A DNA stretch of 64,000 nt from Megalonaias nervosa. Lineage: Eukaryota; Mollusca; Bivalvia; Unionida; Unionidae. This document shows positions 27,689-37,670 of the stretch, piece after piece. The stretch's first letter is position 1; each line of letters starts with the position of its first letter. Where the stretch lies: contig JAECUM010059219.1 in the NCBI GenBank assembly GCA_016617855.1, forward strand, positions 1 through 64,000, given 5' to 3'. The position numbers and the translations under genes were made by a program. The notes beneath the pieces are model-generated. The model made no database searches. It was not told where the DNA came from and saw nothing but the letters and a program-made list of their open reading frames with translations.

Positions 27689-27998
27689 TTTTCTATTTGT
27701 TAAGATTCTTAACCTTATGACGGATCAAACAACAAAGCGAAGACAACATTTAATATCATTGTGCAGGCCAGTGAAATGTAGGTCTGTCAGTTTGAAATAC
27801 GAAAAGATTTACTGTGACTTTATCAAAGATCTTTGATTTCATTAGTTGGTATCCAGCTATTAAAGCTGTCACTATAAACTCTTCATTTGACCAAACTTCG
27901 CTTACCTTTTGTTGCTGTTACTCTGTCGATGACGAATATACCCTGCTCTATCCGCTGCTGTTCCTGTTCGTAGAAACGTCCAGTATTTTCTTCTCCTG
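27689..27998. other. no gene seen
   Basis: AT-rich DNA between the hypothetical ORF and the integrase tail. Frames here are short and without motifs. Confidence 0.4.
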
Positions 27999-28374
27999 CT
28001 AGATCTTAAATTCATACATAACCGGTATTGTTGTTATAATTTTATCCACTACAAATACTTCCTCTGACCAATTTGAAGTTAATCCTTTTTCAAATTTTTT
28101 CTTTACTAACGAAATTCTAACCCGATCGCCAATCCTAAACTTTTGTCTTCGGTACACATTCTCATTCCCCAGTATTAGATTATTAACAGTGCTTGCTGGT
28201 GAAATTCCAAGTATTTTATGTTTAGTGTTATTGTAATCCGATACAATCTTTGGCAGATCATCAACATACCTGTTAGTGTTTTTAGTTGTGAGTTGCATAT
28301 AGATCTTTTCTTTAACGTGCGATTAAACCGCTCGACAATAACACTTTTACCTTCATTTCCAGTGACGTACTTGT
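27999..28374 (-). pseudogene. element A: retroviral-type (rve) integrase, C-terminal third
   Basis: On the minus strand VIVERFNRTL, carrying the catalytic Glu, lies at about 28335-28305. After a frame change come DDLPKIVSDYNNTKHK, FRIGDRVRISLVKKKFEKG and SNWSEEVFVVDK, the usual C-terminal SH3-like region of Polinton integrases. The gene is cut at 28374/28375, exactly where the left terminal repeat of element B begins, so the catalytic Asp residues are absent. The matching upstream part is not found beyond the right end of B, so the locus was rearranged after or during B's insertion. Confidence 0.85.
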
Positions 28375-28638
28375 AGCCGCAGGCAGGGTGAACAGACCAC
28401 TTCTCTGAGTCGTCATTTGTCTAAAACATAAGGTTCCTACGAAGGCTGAAAAAACAATGTCAATAACGTTAAACTGAAGCCTCTAACCGAGATTATTTTC
28501 ATACGGTTGAAAACGGATAATAAATCGTTTGGTCAGCTCATTTTTGTTATTCCATCGTTGACGTATTTTTTTCAAATTTTTATACGACTCGTTTACTCGA
28601 TGGTCACTCAATTTTGGTTGTTCACCCTGCCTGCTGCT
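28375..28638. repeat. element B left terminal inverted repeat
   Basis: 264 bp, AGCCGCAGGCAGGGTGAAC to TTCACCCTGCCTGCTGCT. It is the reverse complement of 40730-40998 with scattered differences. Its two ends are also inverted copies of each other over about 17 bp, so the unit resembles a small TIR element by itself. It lies 5 bp past the ATPase stop codon. Confidence 0.92.
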
Positions 28639-28643
28639 GTAAA

Positions 28644-29003
28644 TCAACCAAAGATTTTATCCAGACCTATACAATATCTGCATCTTGGATCATGTAGATT
28701 TATTGTTATAAATCCGAACGGAACAGCTTGTGCTTTTGAAAAGAAGTTTTTAAACTTGATCATGTCCATATCCCCTGAACACCAAGTATAATAAATATTT
28801 TGTAAGGTATAATTATCTACTCCATTAAACACAACTAAAATATTGCAGTTATCTCTGATCACTTTTGGAATTTGTGTATATCGCTGAGTAACATAAATCA
28901 CGTCAGTATTTTTATGTCTACCTCGAGAAAATATTCTAGCTGGATTTGATTGTTTGTCCAGCATAATGTCACCGTACACCACTAAATTATTAATAAATCC
29001 ATC
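28644..29003 (-). pseudogene. element B: FtsK/HerA (A32-like) genome-packaging ATPase, C-terminal part
   Basis: The frame carries a Walker B-like VVYGDIM, in which the first of the two acidic residues seen in copy C reads Gly. It continues with GRHKNTDVIYVTQRY (sensor region) and PKVIRDNCNILVVF, and ends GLDKIFG, 5 bp from the left terminal repeat. The family pumps DNA into capsids. The Walker A half is missing because a deletion near 29000-29010 joins this gene to the integrase. Element C keeps the absent part at 60586-60825. Confidence 0.82.
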
Positions 29004-29004
29004 T

Positions 29005-29898
29005 AGGTCATCTGCAGCGTGGTTAGCACGACAGGCAATATGGCAAATTTATCTACCACCACCTAAAAATATTCAGTACGCAGATTTTGATGTCAGCACC
29101 CCTAATGAAGTTCATCAAGCAGATATTTTATTTTTGCCACATGACACCATTAAAATTAGTAGACGTCAATCACGCACGTACAAATACGCATTGACTGTCG
29201 TTGACGTTGCAAGTAGATATACAGAAGCGGAACCATTATCAACAAAAACAGCATCTGAAGTTGCATCTGCGTTTGAGCGAATTTATCAACGTGGTGGTCT
29301 ACGATGGCCACAATTATTACAACTTGATCCTGGTAAAGAATTTCTTGGTGCAGTATTATCGTTGATGAATAAACATAACGTTAAAATCAGACGAGGACAC
29401 ACTGAAATTCATCGTCATCAGGCAATTGTTGAAAGATTTAATCGAACACTTGCTGAGCGGTTATTTGGATATCAATCTGCAAAGGAAATATCTACTGACT
29501 TTAAATCCGGGGAGAGATCTCGTGAATGGGTTACAAGGTTACCAAGTGTGATAACTGCATTGAACAATGAAATTACTCGTTCAACTTCCATGAAACCTTC
29601 TAATGCGATTACAAAAAAATATATACCAATACACCGACGTGAATCTTCCTCTCAACCAGTATTAGGTAATGCAACTGTGAGATATTTATATGAACCTGTT
29701 GAACTTGAAGGTGGCAAAAAAAGAGCAACTGATCCTATCTGGAGTGTGACTACACATACAATTTCTAGCGTGGTTACATCCACTGGTAGACCTGCAATCT
29801 ACAGACTAGATTCGACTGCTCCTCAACTTGGATTTGTGCGTGAACAATTACAAGTAATTCCTGAGGATACGCAATTACCAGCACATACAATTACATAA
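29005..29898 (+). pseudogene. element B: retroviral-type integrase (rve), N-terminally truncated
   Basis: The integrase core is open to the stop at 29896-29898. The triad is visible: Asp in HQADILFL (about 29122-29124), Asp in LQLDPGKEF (about 29326-29328) and Glu in IVERFNRTL (about 29431-29433), with 34 residues between the last two. TVVDVASRY lies between the first two. The C-terminal part ends VIPEDTQLP. The N-terminal helix-turn-helix/zinc region seen in element C is replaced by ATPase sequence at about 29005, so no true start codon remains. The last 76 bases overlap the end of the helicase-HNH gene tail to tail. It is the least damaged catalytic domain in B. Confidence 0.87.
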
Positions 29899-32800
29899 CC
29901 AGAACCTTTACGTCGATTGCATTCAAGACAGTTTAGCATCACATTATCACGTATATGACCAAGATCACTATTAATTCTGTCTACGGTAAATTGTCTTGGA
30001 TTATTATTCGAATATTGCCATAATATTACTGCGTTACAGCTTGCACAATGATTGTTTTGTTGTTGTTTTAGTGTTATAATAAACTCAGTATCGATATCAA
30101 AATCACGATTATTTTTTTTGTTACATTGCTTATAACCAGATAGTTTTTTTCTTATTATGTCATTATTAACAGTTTGATCATTATTTTCTGTAAAATTTAT
30201 AATAACCCTATGTAATTGAGATATTTTTCTAACCCGAGATACTGCGAGATTAACTAAATTCGACCATTCGATCCGATCATCTACAATCCAGATATTTATA
30301 TCTGATATTGTTAACCCCTGTGAAGAATGGATCGTTATAGCGTATCTTAACATCCATGGAGATTTATTCATGTTTAATGCGCTCTCAACAACATTAATAT
30401 CGACTAAAATAATATCATTCAAAAAGAGATTTTGTACCCCACCACCAGGAATTTCAACATCAATATTTTGTCGTCGAGTATCTGCTGGGCGATAACATAA
30501 CGGCACAGGTAGATCTGAGAATTTTTCTTTATGTAACAGAAATAATTTCTCCTGTAGTTCATCACGAACTATCTTTCTAGTTGCAACTATTAAATCAGCG
30601 GGATTCCATAAACTCAGAAAATCATTCATATTAGTCTCTGGAATTACTTTACGCATTATCTCACATTGTATTTTATCTGGCTGTAGTCTGATTAATCTTT
30701 TAAACTCATCAATGGATCTGTAATCATCGTGTATTTCTTCATAATAATCTACGTTATTCTTTAGCCACTCATGTGGAGATTGACCAACAAAGGGTGGTGG
30801 TTGACCATGATCGCCGCACATTATTATAGCAGCATTTTTTGTCAATAACCAATCAAGAAATGTTTTTAATATTTCTAACGACACCGTGTCTACCTCGTCC
30901 CAGATAATATATTTAGGTGTATATTTCTTACCCATTCGTTCAGGAGTCCATGTATCTCCGCATCATCTAAAGAAACTATGATATGAACATGATTTTACTC
31001 CTCGTTCCTTTATTTCTCTAGCTAATTTGTGCGTAGGTGTCAAAACAATTATATATGAACTATTATTCATGAATAATTTAATCACACGTGTTGTTTTACC
31101 TGAACCACCACATCCATTGAGATAAATAGTCTTGTATCTAGCCACAGGATCATATATGGATGGTGCTGATGATAATTCTGACATTTGATCATTTTTGTAA
31201 TATTTCTCCATAATTTCAGCGTCTGCAGATTCAGAGTAACTAAATATATTTTCGTGTTTTATTTTCCATGATCCCCATTCACCACTACCAAGTAGCGGTC
31301 TTAACAAATCCGTATATTTTTTATTTATATAAAATGAATCCGTAGCGACTCTGACAGCATAACGAGGAAATCTATTTATCATCGACAATAGATTTATCGA
31401 AACATAGGCTAGCATTGAAGCTCTTAAGTGAGTAAACTACGGTGAGTCGCCATCAAGATAGCTCACAATTGTGCCTAGTTTGGTTCCATCTGATAAATAA
31501 GCATTACATCGGCTTATAAATGTGTTTTTTTTCCGTTGTATCAGCGATTATAAAATCGAGTTCAGCATCGTCCATAATCAATCTTGTAGAGTGTCGTTTA
31601 TAATCGTATGATCCTCCCCGTGTAAACTTACCGATTATCTTTCTACCAAGATCTTTTGCAAGTTTTTCATCGTGCTCGTCCCTGCATTTACGAATACTAT
31701 CAGCGATTTTAATAATATCATCTTCGCTGAGGTCGGGAAATTCTCTTCTAGCATCATCAATATTAAATTTATCTGGTTCTGGTAACCAAACCTGTTTTTG
31801 TGACCGATACGACATAATTGCTTCACTCACCTTCAATAATGTTAAAATTCCAACATCAAGCATATATCGTAATAGTACTATTGGAACCCAACATTTTTCT
31901 GAAAAATGTCTTCCAAACCAAGCATAAGTAATCGGATGGAGATTTTCTGTAAAATCGAATGATTCTATATATGCGAATCCGGTTAAGTCAAAATCTGGTA
32001 AGGGTCCGTGCATCGCAACTATGGTCATCTCGTGTGATGGATGTCCAAATCTCTTAAAGTATTCAGAACATTCTCCGTATCCAAGAAAACTTCCAGGATA
32101 ACACGCTACCATATCAACGGAGATAACGTCGTTATACTTGTATTTAGTATTCCATAATCCTCCGTGTCCATATTCTATACAAATTTTCTGGATATCTTCA
32201 ATAAATTCTGATCGTGTCGGTTTCCATAAATTTTTCTCCTGAGCAAAGTGAGCAGCAACTGATGGAACTGTAAAACAATTATTCAGTAATTGTCTAACTT
32301 TGACATCGTCAGAAGTATATTTCAGCGCAAGATGTTCCATTTCTACATGAAGAGATTCTGTACGATAAATATCACCATTAGGCCGTACAAACTGATCCTA
32401 ATAATCATATTCTGAACTTTGAAATAACCAAACAGATACAGGGTCACTTTTACTGATATTTCTGATAAAAGCAAATATTTGACCATTATAAAATTTAACC
32501 GTTCTGTCTCGTGGAAATATTGTTACTGCCATAGTCCATGCATGTGCATTATGATCAATAATATCTATCGAAGCTCCTCTTGATTCATATTTCGCTTTAT
32601 ACAAAATTTCTTCTGTTAACGTCTTCACTGTTATTGGAAATTTTAATAGCTTTCCCAGCTCAGCAACATCTTTAATAGATGCTCCAGTATCCTTGACTGA
32701 TTCTGCCAATGTATTTATTTTTTACGTCGTAAATCTGTTAAACCATCACCACATATCGCATTTATGAAATGTTCTGTTACCCGTTCAGCTACACAGTTTA

Positions 32801-33327
32801 TTCTTGACTCTGACAGTCTCATCGGTTTGAGATCTCCAACGTCAGGTTTATTATTCAGCGGGTATATTGCATAGACAACCGCAGTCACAGGGTAATCTCG
32901 TTGATAATACTGTTTGTCAATACCAGTCAGTATTCCGGGCTTGGATTTGTTACTCAAGAGAACAATATTATTTCCTGACTGTATGCGGACTGGATCACGC
33001 TTGTCACGGATAATCCAAGTATCGTCGTCTGTCCTTACAATAAAATTTTATTAAAATAAAATATTTTTGAACATCAAGGTGGTTAATAATCATTCTTCCT
33101 CGTCTGTCATTCATTATAGTATCGACAATATTTCCGATCCTAAATGTTGACCACACATGAGCCGCACCATTGTCACGAAATTCCTTCTTGGCTTCGGTTA
33201 TATCCTCATTTGTTAAAGCTAGATCTTGCATCGAAGCACTAAATTTATATTCTGGTATTTATATGTCAAGATCCAATCTAGTTCCCGCTGATACTGCGGA
33301 AGGCTCAATGATGGATAATTCCTCCAT
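29823..33327 (-). pseudogene. element B: DNA polymerase B - SF1 helicase - HNH nuclease fusion gene (broken)
   Basis: One long minus-strand gene of about 1,165 codons starts at the ATG at 33325-33327. In order: an N-terminal region of unknown fold; palm motif A, SVDMVACYPGSF (Asp at about 32115); GKFTRGGSYDYKR in the motif B position; palm motif C, RVATDSFYI (about 31340), with Ala where the first Asp of DTD is usual; Walker A, GCGGSGKTT (31115-31089); Walker B, IIWDEVD (about 30899); motif III, MCGDHGQPP; SF1 motif V/VI region, TIHSSQGLTI with NLAVSRVRK; and a treble-clef HNH with CASC, DRINSDLGHIRDN and CLEC near the end. Breaks: in-frame stops near 33260, 32398, 31459 and 30961, and frame changes near 33050, 32715 and 31520. 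No break removes a domain. The expected role is replication of the element. Confidence 0.8.
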
Positions 33328-33376
33328 TATTATAATTAAGACAAATATTTAATTTAAATTTTAGTATATATATATA
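33328..33376. promoter_or_regulatory. element B: 49-bp divergent promoter region
   Basis: It lies between the start codons of the polymerase-helicase gene (minus) and the zinc protein (plus). It contains TATATATATAA at about 33365-33377, close to the plus-strand ATG. Bidirectional use is inferred from the tiny gap. Confidence 0.4.
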
Positions 33377-33698
33377 ATGATTCAAACAAAGAATCGATGT
33401 ATTTGGCTCAAAATTGGATATACTTCTCCTTGTAACAAAGCATGCGTGAATGAATTCTGCTGCTACCATATGCAAAGCGTGAAAAATGGTAGTCTAGGAC
33501 CAAAACCGTGTGTGCAATGTGGTGTTGGAGTCAGAGGAAAAACTCAGTTATGTGTAAAATGCGGAGGTAAAAAATATAGAGAATTAAAACGATATTATGA
33601 CAAAAAAAAAATAATACTTTGACATTGTCAGGTAAATCTCCTATAGAAACCGTAGAAGATTATCTGGCCAGATTTCAAAACAATGATTTAAACAAATA
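33377..33698 (+). pseudogene. element B: small Cys-rich zinc-binding protein, frameshifted near the end
   Basis: ATG 33377. The protein has SPCNKACVNEFCCYH, then a zinc-ribbon-like pair CVQCGVG and CVKCGG, and a basic stretch YRELKRYYDKKK. At an A-run near 33601-33610 the frame shifts. Protein-like sequence in the next frame (SGKSPIETVEDYLARF) runs to the TAA at 33696-33698, so the original product was probably about 105 residues. I infer nucleic-acid or protein binding from the Cys pairs. The HNH gene follows after 13 bp. Confidence 0.6.
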
Positions 33699-33711
33699 AT
33701 ATTATATATAA

Positions 33712-34214
33712 ATGAAGCAAAAAGAATTTGTGGCACATCCCATAATTAAAAATTATGAGGCGTCTCGAGATGGTGTAATCAGGCACTGTCGATTAAAAAA
33801 ACCAATCGGTAGTGTTAATAAATTTGGTTATTTTAAATTCAATACCAGTGTAGATAAACATTATTTATCTCATAGATTCATATTCGAATGTTTTTATGGG
33901 ATCATCAAAGATGGACTTGTAATTGATCACATTGATGGAAATCCCAAAAATAATCATCTATGTAACCTGCAAGCTATTACACCGAGTCAGAATTCTGCAC
34001 ATTAAAATACTGGAAAATGTAAAAGTTTGCAAGAAGAGCTATTAAAACCATAAATACAGAAACAGGCCAAGAAATAACTTTTCCATCAATTAGTGCAGCT
34101 GCAAAACATTTTGGCACACATCCACAATCAGTACAATTTGTTGCAAATAAAACATACAAATCTGCATTTTCAATAAAATATAATCAGCGGATAATATTTG
34201 AATATGTCAGATAA
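33712..34214 (+). pseudogene. element B: free-standing HNH endonuclease with NUMOD-like tail
   Basis: ATG 33712. HPIIKNYEASRDGVIRH and LSHRFIFECF lead into the HNH core GLVIDHIDGNPKNN. An in-frame TAA at about 34003-34005 and a frame change shortly after separate it from ITFPSISAAAKHFGTH, a NUMOD1-like DNA-binding tail, ending at 34212-34214. It is a paralogue of the gene at 26224-26696 in element A. Such nucleases spread by cutting DNA that lacks them; here it sits as an ordinary element gene, not in an intron. Confidence 0.75.
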
Positions 34215-34280
34215 CTCTGTACTCTTAACAAAAAACAGAATAAATAAATATTTTTTTTTACTGTATATAGTTCGACTCTG

Positions 34281-34669
34281 TCAATTTTGCCAGGGGTTTT
34301 GTTTAGCCACAATTACAGTCAGGGGTCCACCTTCACTGTCGCTGCTGTCAGTGTCACTTTCATTTTTGACAGAATCAAATAACATAATCTTTCTTAATTG
34401 CATTACACCATTGTCCACAATCTTTTTTCTTTCGTACTCGTGAGACAATTCAGTTTTTATTTTTTGATTGAACGTGCAAGAGGTGCAAATAGCTTCACCT
34501 GTGTGTCGTTTACCATTGCCAAGGATTCTAACATAGACTAATAAATTGATTTCACGAATTTATAATTGGATGGCAATGTGTATTTATTCTCGAATTTTCG
34601 TTGTTGTAATAATTCAAAATCACACAATTTTCTGAGGATCAAGATTATCAGATATTTTTGTTCCGTCAT
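34281..34669 (-). pseudogene. element B: hypothetical acidic protein with a CxxC pair
   Basis: ATG at 34667-34669 (MTEQKYLIIL). After about 36 codons the frame changes near 34555 and continues without a stop through LLVYVRILGNGKR, AICTSCTF and the acidic tract NESDTDSSDSEGG to the TGA at 34281-34283, about 128 residues in all. The long second segment and the biased acidic tract argue that it is real. The CxxC and acidic tract would fit a regulator, but I do not recognise the family. Confidence 0.5.
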
Positions 34670-34782
34670 GTTATAATTTTTAAATAGCAGAAATAATATC
34701 ATGAACGTTTTCATGGTTCATTATATAATAAATATTTCTTTAAAATAAAAAATATTTACAAAACATATAATCACAACACAAC

Positions 34783-34990
34783 CCAATATGAGCTCCTAGA
34801 TTGCCAAACAACATCCTAGCAAGCTCAGGGGCATTTGAAATATCCCCATGTGAACTCATAGATTGTCAAACAACATCCTAGAAAGCTCAGAGGATATTCG
34901 AAATTAGACGAAACACATTTATACAGACTCAACCCCCATGTGAACCCCTAGGTTGTCAAACAACATCCTAGAAAGCTCAGAGGGTGATCC
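34783..34990. repeat. element B: three-copy tandem repeat of about 60-80 bp
   Basis: Three units share CAAACAACATCCTAG followed by AAGCTCAG (CAAGCTCAG in the first), near 34806, 34866 and 34957. The spacing differs by an insertion in the last interval. It lies in the only large non-coding part of element B. Confidence 0.85.
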
Positions 34991-35009
34991 GTAATTTTTA
35001 TTAACGACA

Positions 35010-35180
35010 TAAACACAAAACATAAACTTATCCTAATGAACATATGATTGTATGATCATGATTATATATATACATATGATTATGATTTTGATTATATTTT
35101 TTGCGGACGGCACAAACACATAAACTTATCCTAATGGACGGCACAAACACATAAACTTATCCTAATGAATATATAATTGT
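35010..35180. repeat. element B: short direct repeats
   Basis: CACATAAACTTATCCTAATG occurs twice in a row at about 35117-35170, and a related copy lies near 35024-35040. Each is followed by AT-rich ATATGATTGTATGAT-like sequence. Confidence 0.75.
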
Positions 35181-35199
35181 ATGATTGTATGAATATGAA

Positions 35200-35505
35200 T
35201 ATATACAATGGTGATGACGAGGGAATCTTGTCTACGTCCAACAGATTTTGTACACTCTCCCCCCATACAAAACCCTGGGGAGTGCAAAAGTACACCCACC
35301 ACAAGGGTGTATGATAGAAGAGTGTATTTTGTCTGTTGTGGATTTCGAGGAAATTCTCCGGGTTCCCCCAATTAATAGCATCCGTCGCCGAATGCAAGAT
35401 AATATATCTTTAGCATTTTTTGGAGACTCGAACACACAGAATGTCTACAGAACTTGATCTACGTGCAAACTCCTTAACACCTCGGCCACCGCATCTCTTA
35501 TGAAT
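35200..35505 (-). mobile_element. tRNA-derived SINE inserted in element B
   Basis: On the minus strand GTGGCCGAGGTGTTAAGG (A-box) at about 35496-35479 and GTGTTCGAGTCTC (B-box) at about 35436-35424 have Ser/Leu-tRNA-like spacing. A body with TAATTGGGGGAACCCGGAG follows. A true tRNA is unlikely, since no matching acceptor stem is visible. It separates the fibre gene from the rest of the left half. Confidence 0.6.
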
Positions 35506-35592
35506 AACGTTGAACGTCGATAAGTGACTCTGTCATCGGTGACTTTGTCACTAAAGTTTGATTCATTATACTTAATGACGTTAAGTAATTAA

Positions 35593-36661
35593 TTAAGGAG
35601 TTTCAGCTACGAATTCCAGACACCACCAGTAACGTCTCGGAGGCATTTCCGTTGATGTCAGCGTAAATATTTCTTTAGTGTTTTTATTTAGCATCACCAG
35701 TAGAGGATTATGATATACATTCGGTGATGATGAAGTGGTAGCAGTAATTTCTAAACCGTACATGGACAGCCTGTATAACCCAGTTACTTCTGCGGTATGT
35801 TCGAGAGTGTTATTTTGTGGTGTCCATGTTGATGATCCCGATGCTACTATATACACGATATTTTTAATTTGTCCGTGTGGAATTTTAATCAGATTAGTTT
35901 TTTTAACAATATTAGGTATTCCACTGACAATGTCGTTGATTTTCATGTTAACGTCGGAGAGTTTTATGTCAACGGTTGGTTGTTCCCCAAAAAAATTCTT
36001 TAGTGGTTTTGTTTATATTTCGACGAAAATTTAAGAACGTTTCTACATGTCTAGAAAAAGTATTATTGTGTGTAGTCATTTCGTCATTGATTGTTGTAAG
36101 CGAAGTTGTTACTGGAATTTCCTTATCATCGACGTATTTTTTTGTTGCAGCATCAAAATCATATTCTGGTGTTCTTAGATTATTAATACCATTATTATTC
36201 ATGTTGAGAAATGCACGCATTATACAGCCGTTGACTAATACGGACTTAGATTCTTGATCGTCGACATATTTCTTTGTTGCAGCGTCCGCATCTGCGGTTG
36301 GGTTTCCAAGGCCTATAATTTTATTTCGGTTCATGGTAATGTAATCCGTGAATGAATCACCAGCTTTCTTGACATAATCGTTGACTGACGTACCGGAATC
36401 TTGTATTTTACCCTGATCAGTAAAAGTAACGATATTATCAACAACCGCATTAGGAACTCGTATGAGTACATCTGGCAGTTGTATATTACTCGTCTTTAAT
36501 CGTCCTTCTTTATCCTGAAAAACAACAACCTCATTTTGATCCACACTTGCAATATTTAATAAATCGTCAATCTCATTTCTGAGCTGATCAAGGGTTGCAT
36601 ATTTAGATAAATCAGCTTGCTGCTGAGCTTTGCGAGAAGATCTTCCGTAAATATCTACCAT
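35593..36661 (-). pseudogene. element B: fibre-like protein with phage-type repeats, frameshifted
   Basis: ATG 36661 (MVDIYGRSSRK). The 230-residue first frame has two repeats ending DAATKKYVDD (residues 126-135 and 170-179), the signature of phage tail and neck fibres. A seven-T run on the coding strand (35989-35995) ends this frame soon after. Sequence in the next frame, containing DIVSGIPNIVKK and ending RYWWCLEFVAETP, continues to 35593 and could be the distal knob. It lies last in the structural gene block, 8 bp after the protease gene. The role in attachment is inferred by analogy; this copy is broken. Confidence 0.7.
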
Positions 36662-36669
36662 TATATTTA

Positions 36670-37080
36670 TTAACGTCTGTTTAAATGTGACAATGTAGTA
36701 TATTCATGCGCGACTTTATGAGGTGGTTTTGTTGATTTTGATACAGCATCAAGTACAGCGAGTACTTCACGACCACATATTGGCGGATCAGTTAATTTTT
36801 GTGTTGGTAGCGTTGAATACCATATCGGAGTACTTTATATGCTACTAACATACTTTAAGAATTCTTTTGGTGGCGCTAGTCCATATGAATCAAAATAAAT
36901 AATTACACGTGGATCAATCGCATATCCAACCCAATGAGTGCCTGGGCCAGAGTTTTTATCGAGATTGATAATACCAGTTTCAATATTGTTTGGTTGTTTT
37001 GGTAATTGATCTCGCATAAAAACTCCTCTGAAGTTTTTTATTTTTAATTTTTTAGCATCAAGTAAATCAAAATTGGACAT
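36670..37080 (-). pseudogene. element B: adenain-like cysteine protease with one internal stop
   Basis: The start at ATG 37078-37080 (MSNFDLLDAKKL) leaves 8 bp after the previous gene. The protein has FRGVFMRDQLPK, then GPGTHWVGYAID (catalytic His) and IYFDSYGL (Asp). A TAA at 36835-36837 interrupts the frame. The same frame then continues with TLPTQKL and PPICGREVL, the likely oxyanion Gln and nucleophile Cys, to the stop at 36670-36672. Total length of about 136 codons fits Polinton proteases, which mature the capsid. Apart from the stop, all expected residues are visible. Confidence 0.82.
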
Positions 37081-37088
37081 AAGCAGAA

Positions 37089-37648
37089 TCAATGAACTGT
37101 CCCGGGAAGTCTTAGACCCTTTCCGTACCATGAATATGGGGTCCCTGGTAATCTTAGACCAAGACCTTACGCTGGGCCTGATAATCTTAGACGACCCGGC
37201 TGTGGCACGTTTGGTGCTCTTAGACGTCTTCCGTGTTGTTTTTGCCGTGATCTTTTTTTTAAGCTTTCTGCGTGCATGATTCCCTGTCCGGTTGCTTTCT
37301 TTAATGCCATTCCAGCAGCGGTTCCAACGGCGCCTAATGCAGCTGCTTTTGCAACAGCTGGGGCTGCAGCGGCTATTAATGCTGGTATAGCAGCAAGAAG
37401 TGGAAATATACCACCCGTCTTAGCGATGTCTTTAATGGCGCCCGCAGAAAGATTAAGTTTTATACCTTTATTTGATTTTTTGGCTTCATTGAAGTTTCTG
37501 AACTGACGCTCGGTCAACGATAATTTATTTGCACCACTCATTTGTTCTCTTTTTAGCGATATTTTTAATCCACAGTTATTTTTGATGCTGATTGTAGCTT
37601 TTTAATCTGACCAGGAGTCAGACTGACATTAACGTGATTATATGACAT
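37089..37648 (-). pseudogene. element B: adenovirus-core (pX-like) / membrane-active minor virion protein
   Basis: ATG 37646-37648. LTPGQIKKLQ and LTERQFRNFNEAKK are two related amphipathic units. A frame change between them (near 37580) splits the gene. Next is a hydrophobic Ala/Gly stretch, IFPLLAAIPALIAAAAPAVA, then a basic region KKRSRQKQHGRR. LRLSGPA is followed by a TAA near 37165, and LRLPG units continue in frame to the TGA at 37089-37091. The order of LT..Q units, hydrophobic segment and basic or glycine-rich tail is typical of Polinton minor core proteins compared to adenovirus pX/pVI. The exact job is inferred. Confidence 0.65.
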
Positions 37649-37670
37649 TATAATATTATGAGCGATCTAA

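Noticed and set aside
35985..35995. Programmed ribosomal frameshift in the fibre gene
   Set aside because: Several other homopolymer breaks in the same element point to decay; there is no conserved slippery site plus structure to support programming.
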